IMG/VR virus record: IMGVR_UViG_3300042305_001019
Location: 1-26,724 of that record
Direction: 5' to 3' (one strand)
Length of the DNA stretch: 26,724 nucleotides
From: a virus
The number at the start of each line of letters is the position of its first letter. Position 1 is the first letter of the stretch. The position numbers and the translations under genes were made by a program. The notes below the pieces were generated by a model. That model had not been told where the DNA came from and searched no databases. It saw only the letters and a list, made by a program, of their open reading frames with translations. This document shows, one piece after another, positions 6,295 through 15,915 of this stretch.

Positions 6295-6672
6295 TTATGC
6301 TCCCATATATAAGAACGATGTTGGTATCGGTTCTTGTTCGTTTACTACTCCTGCTTCAAATGCGTTTAGATCATCTGAAGTAAGAACGTGCTTCACAGTG
6401 GCTCCGGTAGAATGACTGATATTGCTAGTCCCTGCCTCACCCCGTGAAATTGTGAATGTGTCCCCTGAAGGACCTGCTGTGATAAAGACTATCTCTTCAT
6501 TAATAGTATCTGGATCTATTGCTACAGTGAATTGACTGTTTGCTACTAAAGTAACTCCACCAAGTAAGGTGGTTGCAGTACCAGTTGCTACCGTCATTGA
6601 GGTAGCTGTACTATTGATGGTAGATGCTAGTGTTGTTGAAACACTTATAGAGCTAAATAAACGGAGTGCCAT
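6295..6672 (-). CDS. Beta-rich phage structural protein
   Basis: The 125-residue protein has a strong upstream site (AAGGAAGG before ATG 6672). It contains the pattern TSMTVATGTATTLLGG, then FTVAIDPDTINEEIVFIT, then FTISRGEAGTSNISHSTGATVKHVLTSDDLNAFEAG. This order (a strand pair, IDP...EE, S/TRG..GT...H..GA.V.H) is a module I recall from many actinobacteriophage tail or virion proteins. The closing segment YLYMGA-like end is short. It sits between the adaptor-like gene and the small beta protein in the tail cluster. A virion part is likely; the exact position is unknown. Confidence 0.65.
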   Translation of the reverse strand: MALRLFSSISVSTTLASTINSTATSMTVATGTATTLLGGVTLVANSQFTVAIDPDTINEEIVFITAGPSGDTFTISRGEAGTSNISHSTGATVKHVLTSDDLNAFEAGVVNEQEPIPTSFLYMGA

Positions 6673-6681
6673 TAACCTTCC

Positions 6682-7567
6682 TTACCGTAGATAATGTATG
6701 CGAATTGGATACTTGTCTTTCAACTTCAACGCCTCTTCGTTTAATCTCTGTTGATACAGAGCGAAGATGTAACGAGAAGCCGAAACACCAGCAGTGGATG
6801 GAGTCTTGCTATCGGCATTATCAGCCTCAGCAGATGTAAGATTGATACGACCTGAATCTAGGAATGATAGTAATTTATAGGAAGCACCAAGAGTTACTAC
6901 ATCCTGAGATGATTGTGGCAAACCAGTAACATCAGCAAAGTCATCTGAATTAGCATCTAATGTATTAGCTGTTGTTGTGTAGTAAACTTGAACTGTTCTA
7001 CCAGGTTGAACATTGTCATAAATATTTAAAGTAGCATTAGTATTAAAGGTTGCAGCATTAGCAAAGTTATCCAAGCGCCATCTTTTTAATGGTAACCACT
7101 CTTGGCTTGATCCAGTAGTTTGCCAAGATACATACAAGACATCCTCAACATCGTCTGGCAGGGCATAGGTTGTTACTGATGCGTTAAAGGTAAAAGTATA
7201 TGAGGCTACAGCCCAAAGATTAGGATACAAAGAATTGATAGTATCGTTGATAGCCTTCTTAATTGCAGTTCTTGGAAAGGTAGGAGCCAAGGTAACCTGA
7301 GCATATTGTGAGTGTGGTGCTGGTACTGTTCCTTGATAACCTCTACCAAATCCTGGTATTACGTTAAGTGTATTAGTTGCCTTATCAAAGGAATCAATAA
7401 AGATAAGTTCATCATCAACCTCAATAATACCTTTAGCAAGATTTGAGGCAGAGCCGAGAGTAATAGCAGAGCTAGTAGTGGATAAGCCACCAACATTATC
7501 TACATAACTGATACGGTCTTGGCGCAAGGTGTAGCCTTGCAGGTTGGATTTGATTTCATCAACCATT

Positions 7568-7584
<17 letters not shown>
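6682..7584 (-). CDS. Head-tail adaptor / tail tubular protein A-like
   Basis: This 300-residue protein starts MSTLGEMVDEIKSNLQGYTL with a helical N-terminus. A beta module follows (IIEVDDELIFIDSFDKATNTL, GFGRGYQGTVPAPH), then PRTAIKKAINDTINSLYPNLWAV and LPDDVEDVLYVSW. The helix AIKKAINDTINSLYP and strand YALPDDVEDV are typical of adaptor or tail-tubular-A-like proteins that bind below the portal in short-tailed phages, as I remember them. The C-terminal third is helical (YIFALYQQRLNEEALKLKDKYP). It begins 17 bases inside the end of the glycosyltransferase gene, with AAGG upstream, so the two are translationally linked. The assignment is a reasoned guess; a general tail structural protein is the fallback. 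Confidence 0.6.
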
Positions 7585-9919
<2,335 letters not shown>

Positions 9920-9923
<4 letters not shown>

Positions 9924-10207
9924 GTTGAGATCGCTCTCAACGCTTGGGCAGCAGGTAATCCAGTAGTAGATGCTAAAGAATTACAGACACCGTTAAAGTC
10001 AAGGAATTTATTAGAATCAGTACGGCTATCAATAGCGTTTAATACACCTACAGTATCTGTAAGGTTAGTAGTTACTGATCTTTGCACAGCCCATTGGCGA
10101 GCAGCTAGTGCTTCACCAACCATCTCTGAAGATGCTCGGTAAGTGCCACCATTTGCTAGGCGATTTAATTCATCTAATAATGTAGTGCCAGATACACCTA
10201 GTGCCAC
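9920..10207 (-). CDS. Conserved small phage protein, function unknown
   Basis: The 95-residue protein uses a GTG start at 10207 with GAGGT five to six bases upstream. It reads MALGVSGTTLLDELNRLANGGTYRASSEMVGEALAARQWAVQR and ends in Ala-rich helix (LPAAQALRAIST). It appears mostly helical, with no signal peptide, membrane segment or known catalytic motif. Similar sequences come to mind from aquatic actinophage contigs, always in the structural block. Its last bases overlap the TTG start of the BppU-like gene, so the two are probably made together. Function is not known. Confidence 0.65.
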
Positions 10208-10215
10208 TTGTTACC

Positions 10216-10380
10216 TCACTTCTTTTTCTTTTTAGCTACTGCCGCATTGTCTACTAGATTTGGATAGGGCCGACCAGCAGCCTTTGCTCTTGCCTTAGCA
10301 GCACTCTTTTGTGCTGGTGTTAATTTCTTAGAAGTTTTCTTAGGGTTCTTCTTATCCCAAAATGCTACTTTCTTTTTCAT
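10216..10380 (-). CDS. Lys-rich 54-residue peptide
   Basis: The frame starts at ATG 10380, overlapping the previous stop as ATGA, and encodes MKKKVAFWDKKNPKKTSKKL, then TPAQKSAAKARAKAAGRPYPNLVDNAAVAKKKKK. It is strongly basic with an Ala/Lys helix like those of small DNA-binding proteins. The stretch KARAKAAGRPYPNLVDN is a motif I recall from short proteins of actinobacteriophages. It may be a virion-packaged DNA-binding peptide, which is inference. It is the last member of the small-gene cluster between the capsid and tail blocks. Confidence 0.7.
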   Translation of the reverse strand: MKKKVAFWDKKNPKKTSKKLTPAQKSAAKARAKAAGRPYPNLVDNAAVAKKKKK

Positions 10381-10664
10381 CTACAACTACAATCCCAAGC
10401 CCGTAAGGACTTGTTTATTCTAGAGTTAGGATCTCTTGCTGTCTTAGCAGAGGTTAATTTAGATTTCATTCCACACATACGGCCACAGAAAGACTTACGT
10501 CTTGCAGCAGATTTAGGTGATCTCTTAGCCTCAGCCTTTTTTACTGGAGGTTTAAGGTTCATACCTTGTGCTTTAGCAGATGCTCTGCCAGCAGCGTTTA
10601 ATCCACCTTTAGGATTCTTACCTGCTTTTCTTTGCCACGCCGGACTCTTTGCCATACTCTCCAT
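10377..10664 (-). CDS. KSPAWQRK-family small basic protein (DUF6321-like)
   Basis: The protein has 95 residues from ATG 10664, or 92 from ATG 10655 (MAKSPAWQRKAGKNPKGGLN), where the family motif begins. Both starts have nearby AGGA or GGAG. The order KSPAWQRK..GKNPKGGLNAAGRASAKAQG..LKPPV and then ARRKSFCGRMCGMKSKLTSAK..RDPNSRINKSLRAWDC matches a small protein family widespread in cyanophages and other aquatic phages (DUF6321, named from memory). Four cysteines lie in the C-terminal half (CGRMC, DCSC), which could bind metal or form cross-links. The charge is strongly positive. The role is unknown, possibly as an internal capsid or DNA-associated protein. Its start lies inside the end of the next upstream gene. 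Confidence 0.78.
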   Translation of the reverse strand: MESMAKSPAWQRKAGKNPKGGLNAAGRASAKAQGMNLKPPVKKAEAKRSPKSAARRKSFCGRMCGMKSKLTSAKTARDPNSRINKSLRAWDCSCR

Positions 10665-10779
10665 ACTTTCCTAGTACTGATCTAATAGATCCATTCTTAG
10701 ACATACGGACTACACATCCATCTTTAATTTGAACTGGATTAAATCCATCGTGGCGTTTGTAGCTACCAGAGGATGCCAT
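10618..10779 (-). CDS. Small 53-residue protein, function unknown
   Basis: ATG 10779 overlaps the previous stop (TAATG), and a GAGGAA site lies ten bases upstream. It encodes MASSGSYKRHDGFNPVQIKD, then GCVVRMSKNGSIRSVLGKYGEYGKESGVAKKSR. The C-terminal 12-15 codons run in another frame over the start of the DUF6321-like gene (about 38-47 bases shared), an unusually long overlap in this operon. The short strand pair CVVRMSKNGSIRSVLGKYG looks folded, and the codon frame is uninterrupted from a coupled start, so I think it is real. No function can be assigned. Confidence 0.6.
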   Translation of the reverse strand: MASSGSYKRHDGFNPVQIKDGCVVRMSKNGSIRSVLGKYGEYGKESGVAKKSR

Positions 10780-10940
10780 TAGTTCTTTTTCCTCTTAGAC
10801 ATTCCTGCTTCTGATAAAGCAATTGCAATCGCTTGTTTCTTTGACTTAACCTTCTTAGCAGATTTACCAATATTAAGTTCGCCCTTTTTAAATTCTCTCA
10901 TAACCTTAGCGACCTTCTTGGTACCTTTTGCTTTTTTCAT
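10779..10940 (-). CDS. DUF6496-like small basic protein
   Basis: The 53-residue protein reads MKKAKGTKKVAKVMREFKKG, then ELNIGKSAKKVKSKKQAIAIALSEAGMSKRKKN. The pattern KV.KVMREFKKGEL..G...KKVKS.KQAIAIALSEAG is that of DUF6496 (from memory), a tiny basic family found in phages and bacterial prophages. The helix KQAIAIALSEAG is the hallmark. Its function is unknown, and a nucleic-acid-binding role is suggested only by charge. The start overlaps the stop of the preceding 42-residue gene and its stop overlaps the next start, so it is coupled on both sides. Confidence 0.8.
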   Translation of the reverse strand: MKKAKGTKKVAKVMREFKKGELNIGKSAKKVKSKKQAIAIALSEAGMSKRKKN

Positions 10941-11068
10941 TAAGCCATTTTTCCTGGTGCGCCAGTTTGAATTGACTCATAGGTACAATACTTCATAGCA
11001 CCTTCGTACTGTAATTCAGGTGTTGGATACTTCTGTAAGTCTTCTGACTCCATATAATTTTTCATCAT
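10940..11068 (-). CDS. Small 42-residue protein, function unknown
   Basis: The gene opens with a double ATG at 11068 and a GAGGAAAAA site just upstream. It encodes MMKNYMESEDLQKYPTPELQ, then YEGAMKYCTYESIQTGAPGKMA. Unlike its neighbours it is acidic to neutral and Tyr-rich. The coupled stop/start with the DUF6496-like gene and the good ribosome site support that it is translated. I do not recognise a family. Confidence 0.6.
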   Translation of the reverse strand: MMKNYMESEDLQKYPTPELQYEGAMKYCTYESIQTGAPGKMA

Positions 11069-11092
11069 TTTTTCCTCATTCTGTTTTAATTA

Positions 11093-11218
11093 TTATCTTA
11101 CTTTTTTACCGCGACTATTTCCTGGTATCTTTGTTACGTCATTGCCAGATTTCTTTAACGCATCCTCATATGACATAGGCTTTTTCTTAGAAACAACTTT
11201 CTTTTTATTCATAGGCAT
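11093..11218 (-). CDS. Lys-rich 41-residue peptide
   Basis: The frame reads MPMNKKKVVSKKKPMSYEDA, then LKKSGNDVTKIPGNSRGKKVR, from ATG 11218. It lies one base beyond the stop of the upstream peptide and 24 bases before the next gene. It is strongly basic and probably disordered apart from the middle helix (SYEDALKKSG). There is no recognisable function. Position and composition tie it to the same cluster of tiny late genes. Confidence 0.6.
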   Translation of the reverse strand: MPMNKKKVVSKKKPMSYEDALKKSGNDVTKIPGNSRGKKVR

Positions 11219-11219
11219 A

Positions 11220-11339
11220 TTACTTCTTCTTACCCATCTTCTTCATAACCATTTTCTTACCAGTTTTCTTGGCTAGTTTCATAGCCTTAGCTTTGCCCTT
11301 CATTGTGTAAGGGAATTTCTTTCCGTCTACGTTTGGCAT
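11220..11339 (-). CDS. MPNVDGKKFPYT-family 39-residue basic peptide
   Basis: A strong AAGGAG site precedes ATG 11339. The product is MPNVDGKKFPYTMKGKAKAM, then KLAKKTGKKMVMKKMGKKK. The start MPNV.GKKFPYT followed by a Lys/Ala or Lys/Met helix is a pattern I recall from small phage proteins in many aquatic contigs. It has more than fifteen Lys residues and no acidic residue after position 5, so nucleic-acid contact is likely but unproven. It heads the run of Lys-rich peptides after the 93-residue gene. Confidence 0.7.
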   Translation of the reverse strand: MPNVDGKKFPYTMKGKAKAMKLAKKTGKKMVMKKMGKKK

Positions 11340-11341
11340 AG

Positions 11342-11623
11342 TTACTCCTTATAAGTTAGTGAAATACCGTCAAATGCTTTGCCGGCTTCGTTGGATAGTT
11401 TTACTGCTGCATCTATATCTTTTTTCCTTGTTGAGCGCGGCTCTATACCTTGACGAGTCGCATCCCAATAAGACTGTATTTCCTTCTCATCCTTCTTAAC
11501 TTTGTCTTGATCCCAACCAGTCTTGGTTGGATTAACTCCTACAAACATTGGCGTATTAGATCTTAAACATTCGCCATAACTGGCGTGATCTTTGGTCTTA
11601 CAAGATGAAGTACAGTTACTCAT
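11342..11623 (-). CDS. Conserved actinophage small protein with Cys-rich N-terminus
   Basis: This 93-residue protein starts MSNCTSSCKTKDHASYGECL, with three cysteines in the pattern C-x3-C-x10-C. A charged helical region follows (DQDKVKKDEKEIQSYWDATRQGIEP), then STRKKDIDAAVKLSNEAGKAFDG. The order CTSGC.T.DH.SYG.CLR and then a W/Y-x-x-AR.QGI.P..T segment is a family I recall from many actinobacteriophages, placed near the capsid genes. Its role is unknown. Its start overlaps the preceding stop (ATGA), so its level is tied to the post-capsid gene. This family is one reason for suspecting an actinobacterial host. Confidence 0.72.
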   Translation of the reverse strand: MSNCTSSCKTKDHASYGECLRSNTPMFVGVNPTKTGWDQDKVKKDEKEIQSYWDATRQGIEPRSTRKKDIDAAVKLSNEAGKAFDGISLTYKE

Positions 11624-11946
11624 ACTGGAGTCACATAATCCCCGTAGCCAGCGTTAATTAAAACAGTAGCTTGGGCATCACTAATGGTGTACTCGTGTCC
11701 ACCTAAAAAATAATAACTTGCTGCAGCCAAGTCATCTTGGCTTGGTGTCTGTGTTGCAGTAACAGTAGTTCCATTCACTAGTAAAGATACACCTCTTGGA
11801 ATATCTGTAAGGCTTATTGGAATATTACCATTAACACTTCCACCATTAAATTCTTTTCCTGCTAAACGGGCATACGGAGAGAATCTATTGGTGTCATCAA
11901 TACCGTAGGTTTGATTAAGCCAAGGTGTAATCAGTGTGTATGCCAT
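11620..11946 (-). CDS. Small protein after the major capsid gene
   Basis: The 108-residue protein begins MAYTLITPWLNQTYGIDDTN and contains a beta region (IPRGVSLLVNGTTVTATQTPSQDDL) and the stretch AAASYYFLGGHEYTISDAQATVLINAGYGDYVTPV. It follows the major capsid gene after a spacer with a hairpin. In many phages this place is taken by a head-completion or decoration protein. The fold looks compact and mostly beta, with no cysteine or membrane segment. Its function is inferred from position alone. The ribosome site is weak (GAAGAA). Confidence 0.6.
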   Translation of the reverse strand: MAYTLITPWLNQTYGIDDTNRFSPYARLAGKEFNGGSVNGNIPISLTDIPRGVSLLVNGTTVTATQTPSQDDLAAASYYFLGGHEYTISDAQATVLINAGYGDYVTPV

Positions 11947-11965
11947 ATTCTTCTTTCTCTAGTGA

Positions 11966-11991
11966 TAAGAGGCGGTTTGACCCGCCCCTTA
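11966..11991 (-). terminator. Hairpin after the major capsid gene
   Basis: On the minus strand GGCGG and CCGCC pair around six bases (arms at 11982-11986 and 11971-11975), with flanking AAG/CTT able to extend the stem around a bulge. TCTTATC follows, so the T-run is poor. A partial terminator here would lower expression beyond the capsid gene and help explain higher capsid output. Confidence 0.5.
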
Positions 11992-12003
11992 CCGAACAAG
12001 CAA

Positions 12004-13182
12004 TTAACCGTTTGTTGCTGCAGACTCAATACGAATCAGTGCTGCTTCGCGTAGGCGGTTAAAGCCTCCGAAGTAGTACCAACCGATTGTGCGGAAACGG
12101 CGTAGAGCATCAATCTCTGGACCAATGATGGTTGAGATGTCTGCGGCTTGCGCCTCAGCTAATGCTTCACGACCTGCAATAATTGCACGGTAGTTGTTTG
12201 TAAATGTCACAGTACCAGTTGCTGCTGCTGATGAAACATCAGCATTAGTCTTGGCATATGAGAAGGTTGTTGTTGTACCAACTACAGTAATGGTGTAAGT
12301 ACCATTAAATACAGAGTCAACACCTGAAACAGTTACAACCTGTCCAACGCCTAGGCCGTGAGCCACAGCAGTTGTTAGAGTTGCAACGTTAGATGTTAAC
12401 GCCTTGTTGGTTACGGAAACAGTTGTTCCGATACCTGCGGCTAGATTTAAGCCGTTAAGTACACGAGGTGTCTCTACTACGAAAGCACCTTCTAATACAC
12501 CAACTGCACCAGCAGTAAACGGTGTACGCTCTACATACTTAGTCAAATCTTGGAATCCTCCGGTGCCTGATTCGGCGCGAAGGTCAGCAGATTGACGTGG
12601 GTGTAGATATGCAGCATATAGCTCACCGATACGAGGCAAAGCCTTGTTGGTGCGTAGAGTTACTACAGCGTTGCGGATATCCGCAGTTGTAATTGTATCT
12701 ACTGGAAGCACTGCACTAGATGCTGTTGGAACTGTTCCTGATGGACCATTTGCATAAATTACATTGGTACCGGCACAAAGAACTTGACCAACAACATTGT
12801 CAATGCTGTCTGCTGCGTTGTAAGCGATGATATCAGCAAGTGCTGCATCTACATCGTTAAATGAAGTTAGGTTTAACTTCTTAGTTGTTGAAACGGCTGA
12901 GCCGTATTCAGCAAGGGTTACAGTAACCTGTGATGGGTTACCTAGAGCAATTGAGGAAACGTCAGATGATTCTGTCAACGTAGATGTAGCTTGTGCTAAA
13001 TCTGAATAGATTGAGAATACAACTGATGATCCTGGCATTGCCTGTTGAACTGGTTTAACATCGGCAAGTGAGCGCATAACAGGAATGGAACGAAGTGCCA
13101 TTCTTACATACTGATCGTATGCTGCTGTGACTAAATTGCTAATGCTGGATGTAGTAGTTAAACTACCGCCTGGGGTTGCCAT
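12004..13182 (-). CDS. Major capsid protein, N4-gp56-like, with inserted beta domain
   Basis: The 392-residue protein resembles the N4-gp56 family of HK97-fold capsid proteins: YDQYVRMALRSIPVMRSLAD (22-41), then AMPGSSVVFSIYSDLAQATSTLTE (48-71), a middle helix-strand region around residues 110-240, and the end IIGPEIDALRRFRTIGWYYFGG. It builds the icosahedral shell. Residues 255-327 hold an extra module (KALTSNVATLTTAVAHGLGV, VVTVSGVDSVFNGTYTIT and a closing strand). I know this as a separate beta domain of actinophage proteins, here set into the capsid chain between TTVSVT and TFTNNYRA. It may decorate the shell surface. The gene follows the scaffold, has AAAGG upstream and is followed by a hairpin. 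Confidence 0.88.
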   Translation of the reverse strand: MATPGGSLTTTSSISNLVTAAYDQYVRMALRSIPVMRSLADVKPVQQAMPGSSVVFSIYSDLAQATSTLTESSDVSSIALGNPSQVTVTLAEYGSAVSTTKKLNLTSFNDVDAALADIIAYNAADSIDNVVGQVLCAGTNVIYANGPSGTVPTASSAVLPVDTITTADIRNAVVTLRTNKALPRIGELYAAYLHPRQSADLRAESGTGGFQDLTKYVERTPFTAGAVGVLEGAFVVETPRVLNGLNLAAGIGTTVSVTNKALTSNVATLTTAVAHGLGVGQVVTVSGVDSVFNGTYTITVVGTTTTFSYAKTNADVSSAAATGTVTFTNNYRAIIAGREALAEAQAADISTIIGPEIDALRRFRTIGWYYFGGFNRLREAALIRIESAATNG

Positions 13183-13209
13183 TGGGCATTACCTTTCATT
13201 AGGATTGGA

Positions 13210-13686
13210 TTAGAGTCCAGATCCCTTAATGATTGCATCCAACTCTTCACGAGTATTAGCGTTCATAAGTTTTTTCATAATATCGTCATTGTGCTCAGGT
13301 GTTACGCCTTGCTCAATCGTATTAGTCATCCTCTTGTACGCTGCCGCTTGAGCAGGGTCAACATTAGGTGTCTGGGGTACTTCTGGGGTTTGAAGACCAA
13401 ACACATCTGCGTTTGCTTCTAACCATTTTGATACAGACTCTTCAGTTGGGTCTATATCCTGCGGAACAAAAGAAGAAATCTTCTGATTCACTCCGCGACT
13501 TGCGAGAGCTTCTTTGATTGCTCGTTCTCTTTGCGCTTTGTTTAAAGATTCAAAGTTGGCTTTAAGATCTGCTAACTCTTTATCTTTTGCTTTATTAGCC
13601 TTGCGTAGTTGTTTAACGAGATCATTGCTTAACGATTCAACACTTGTGTCGGTATCGTCATCATCCTCGTAGTCGTTGTTGGACAT
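13210..13686 (-). CDS. Capsid scaffolding protein
   Basis: This 158-residue protein has a very acidic N-terminus (DYEDDDDTDTSVE), a long coiled-coil-type helix (NDLVKQLRKANKAKDKELADLKANFESLNKAQRERAIKEAL, about residues 20-62) and a helical C-terminus (NDDIMKKLMNANTREELDAIIKGSGL). That order, together with its place directly before the major capsid gene, is the usual signature of phage scaffolds that guide procapsid assembly and leave before DNA packaging. No protease motif is visible. The ATG at 13686 is preceded by GGGAG at nine bases. Confidence 0.82.
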   Translation of the reverse strand: MSNNDYEDDDDTDTSVESLSNDLVKQLRKANKAKDKELADLKANFESLNKAQRERAIKEALASRGVNQKISSFVPQDIDPTEESVSKWLEANADVFGLQTPEVPQTPNVDPAQAAAYKRMTNTIEQGVTPEHNDDIMKKLMNANTREELDAIIKGSGL

Positions 13687-13809
13687 AGTCCATCTCCCAT
13701 TCGTTTGTAGTTGTCGTAGACCTCATACAGTTCGGGGATCTCTGTATGGCTTCTACTACCGGTTTTAAGTTCTCTCCATCAATACCGGTGGTTCTGATGG
13801 TAGGCCTAG
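13687..13809. other. Untranslated spacer before the scaffold gene
   Basis: No convincing gene is present in these 123 bases. Two palindromic ACCGGT words (13758-13763 and 13784-13789) could pair. It is the longest gap inside the late operon and could hold a promoter or processing site for the capsid genes, but I see no clear -35/-10 pair. Confidence 0.4.
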
Positions 13810-14955
13810 TTAATAGGAGCCAGCTCTATCTCTGCTGAGTGCTCCACTGGTTATACCAGTTTGTCCGCCAAATTCTGCTTTTTCTAATCCAATAATTTTC
13901 TTACGTTTTTCTCCTGCTGCAGTTTGACCAGGAAGATTAAATATTTCTTCTTCAGCTACTGTTTGAGTATAAGGTGTTTCTTGATAAATAGAGGCAAGTT
14001 GTCTACCTCGTTCTAATCCGCCACCTATTGCGCCATAACCTTGTCTAGCGGTAGCAGCAGTTACACCATAGCGAGCAAGTTCTTCTGCTCTAACTGCACT
14101 TGTGCCTAACTTAGCACCAATCGCAGCACCACCAATTTCAGCAGCAGTTACTTTCTTTCTAATATCAGTTAATGCTTTTTCAGGATCTAAAGTATAGGCA
14201 AGAATATCACCATTAGTAATATCAGGATAGAATTGCTTTAATGCCACTGTTACCTCTGGTGATGCGTTAAGAACTCTCTCTTGTGCTGTAAGGATACGAT
14301 CCTCTAACTCTGCTGCACTAACATCAAAACCAATTAATTTTTCAAATCCTTCTTGACGACCCATAGTATCTTTAGCATAGTAAGTAGATGGTAATCCATA
14401 ATTACGCATAATGCCTTGATACTTATCCTCAAGTCCAATATAGGTTGCTTCATCTAAAGCAGCTAATCCCTTTTTAACTCTTTCAGCATTAGCGGCAAAG
14501 CGTTTTTTATAAGCATCTGTTGCTCTTAAAGCCAGTGTAAGTTCTGCAGATGATGGTCCGGAAATTATTAAAGACTTTAACGGTTCAACTAAAGAACCTA
14601 ATCCATACTGACTAAACTCTGAAAATAAAATGTCATAAGCAGATTGACCTGCTCTGCGTAAACTCTCCGCATCAGAAAGTTGTTGTTGTCTTGCTAATTC
14701 TGCAGCTTGTGCTGCGGCAGCAGCCTGTGCTGCGGCTATCTGTGCTGCTATCTGCTCTGCGGTTAAGGCAGTAGTTGCAAGTGGTGTTACTGGTATTACT
14801 GGAGCTACTGGAGCACGAGGTGGTGTAACATTTTTAGGAGCAATAGTTTTAGGAGCAGGAGTAGATTTAGGAGCGGTAGGCTGTACAAGTTTTGTACCTG
14901 AAGCAGCTACACCGCCACCTTTAGGTAATGCTCCCGTAGGTCTTTTAACTGCCAT
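13810..14955 (-). CDS. Probable internal virion/ejection protein (381 aa)
   Basis: The N-terminus is a flexible Pro/Ala/Lys region (residues 1-60, many PAP and APK words). An Ala/Gln helix follows (EQIAAQIAAAQAAAAAQAAELARQQQ), then a conserved helical part: YDILFSEFSQYGLGSLVEPL, LALRATDAYKKRFAANAERV, and DEATYIGLEDKYQGIMRNYGLPSTYY. I recall this core from aquatic actinophage proteins next to very large internal proteins. It is the third of three linked genes after portal (1530, 318 and 381 residues). Sets of this kind in short-tailed phages are carried inside the capsid and expelled into the cell. The role is inferred from position and composition. Confidence 0.62.
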   Translation of the reverse strand: MAVKRPTGALPKGGGVAASGTKLVQPTAPKSTPAPKTIAPKNVTPPRAPVAPVIPVTPLATTALTAEQIAAQIAAAQAAAAAQAAELARQQQLSDAESLRRAGQSAYDILFSEFSQYGLGSLVEPLKSLIISGPSSAELTLALRATDAYKKRFAANAERVKKGLAALDEATYIGLEDKYQGIMRNYGLPSTYYAKDTMGRQEGFEKLIGFDVSAAELEDRILTAQERVLNASPEVTVALKQFYPDITNGDILAYTLDPEKALTDIRKKVTAAEIGGAAIGAKLGTSAVRAEELARYGVTAATARQGYGAIGGGLERGRQLASIYQETPYTQTVAEEEIFNLPGQTAAGEKRKKIIGLEKAEFGGQTGITSGALSRDRAGSY

Positions 14956-14958
14956 TAT

Positions 14959-15915
14959 CTACCCCTGAAATCCAAAGTCCTGAAGGACTCTAAGTGTTGA
15001 TTCTGCAACTGTCTTTTTAGCGTTCTTTGTATACTGCCAACGAGGATCTTGGCGTAAATCTTTTTCAAAGTCATAGATTGATTTAGTTCCAACTTTACCA
15101 TCTGGAAGAGTAAAGGAAAGTGCGCCTCTAATTTTTGGGTCAAATAGATCTACAGATGTATAAGGTATCTCTAGTATATTGCTCATAGACTGAATATAAG
15201 GATCAGCTAATGTTCTAACATCAATACCTGACTTAATCTTATCAGCTAATTGTGGAAAGGCAGATGCTGCACTTTCTCTAATAGTATTAAATACTGTATC
15301 TTCATCTAACTTACCGGTAACTATTTGTGTAGCATAATCACCTGCTGCTTGATCTGAAAGTAAAATACCATTTCTTGCAGCAAAGTTTTTTACATCTACA
15401 AAGTTTTTACCTACTGGTCCTTCTGGGATACCAGCCTTACCTATTTCCTCAGCACCAGCTAATAGTTTAGTTTTAACCTGATCTTCAAGCCATAATTTAG
15501 GATCTAAGTTATCAGCAGTAAAGTAATCAGTACTTACTAATTGACCATTGCGATAAGTTTCTTTTACTGTAGACTTAGAAGCACCAGTCTTGCTCTTATA
15601 CTTAGCCCTAAGACCTGGTAACCAAAGTGCTATCTCTGCTTGAGTAGCATCTCTTTTATAAAATTGTTTATATACACTATTGATCTTATCTATTAAAGAT
15701 AGATCATCTGGTAAATTTCTAGATACATATTCTCTAACGAATACACCAGACTTAGGAGGTTTTGCAGTAGCCCCACCTGGTTGTGGAAGATTGGATAGAT
15801 CTATTCCCTGACTTTCGGCAAACTGTAATACTTCAGGAGATAATTGTTGATTGGAAGTTGATTGTTTTGGAATACTCTGTGGATTACCAGAACCGTATAC
15901 AAAGTTAGTAGACAT
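14959..15915 (-). CDS. Probable internal virion protein (318 aa)
   Basis: The protein has a Ser/Gln/Pro-rich start (QSIPKQSTSNQQLSPEVLQF). A helical region follows with SLIDKINSVYKQFYKRDATQ and EIALWLPGLRAKYKS, then ARNGILLSDQAAGDYATQIV, and the segment TIRESAASAFPQLADKIKSGIDVRTLADPYIQSMSNILEI. That last segment resembles repeats in the internal or tape-like proteins of actinophages. The DPYI and DPKIRGAL words near residues 235-265 seem conserved. The ATG overlaps the stop of the 1530-residue gene (TAATG), so it is co-translated. It has no enzyme motif and no membrane segment. I call it an internal virion protein from context. Confidence 0.6.
   Translation of the reverse strand: MSTNFVYGSGNPQSIPKQSTSNQQLSPEVLQFAESQGIDLSNLPQPGGATAKPPKSGVFVREYVSRNLPDDLSLIDKINSVYKQFYKRDATQAEIALWLPGLRAKYKSKTGASKSTVKETYRNGQLVSTDYFTADNLDPKLWLEDQVKTKLLAGAEEIGKAGIPEGPVGKNFVDVKNFAARNGILLSDQAAGDYATQIVTGKLDEDTVFNTIRESAASAFPQLADKIKSGIDVRTLADPYIQSMSNILEIPYTSVDLFDPKIRGALSFTLPDGKVGTKSIYDFEKDLRQDPRWQYTKNAKKTVAESTLRVLQDFGFQG

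Noticed and set aside
14955-15143. Small minus-strand frames inside larger late genes (also near 19967 and 22629)
   Set aside because: They lie in alternative frames of longer genes with clear starts and composition; no ribosome site of their own.
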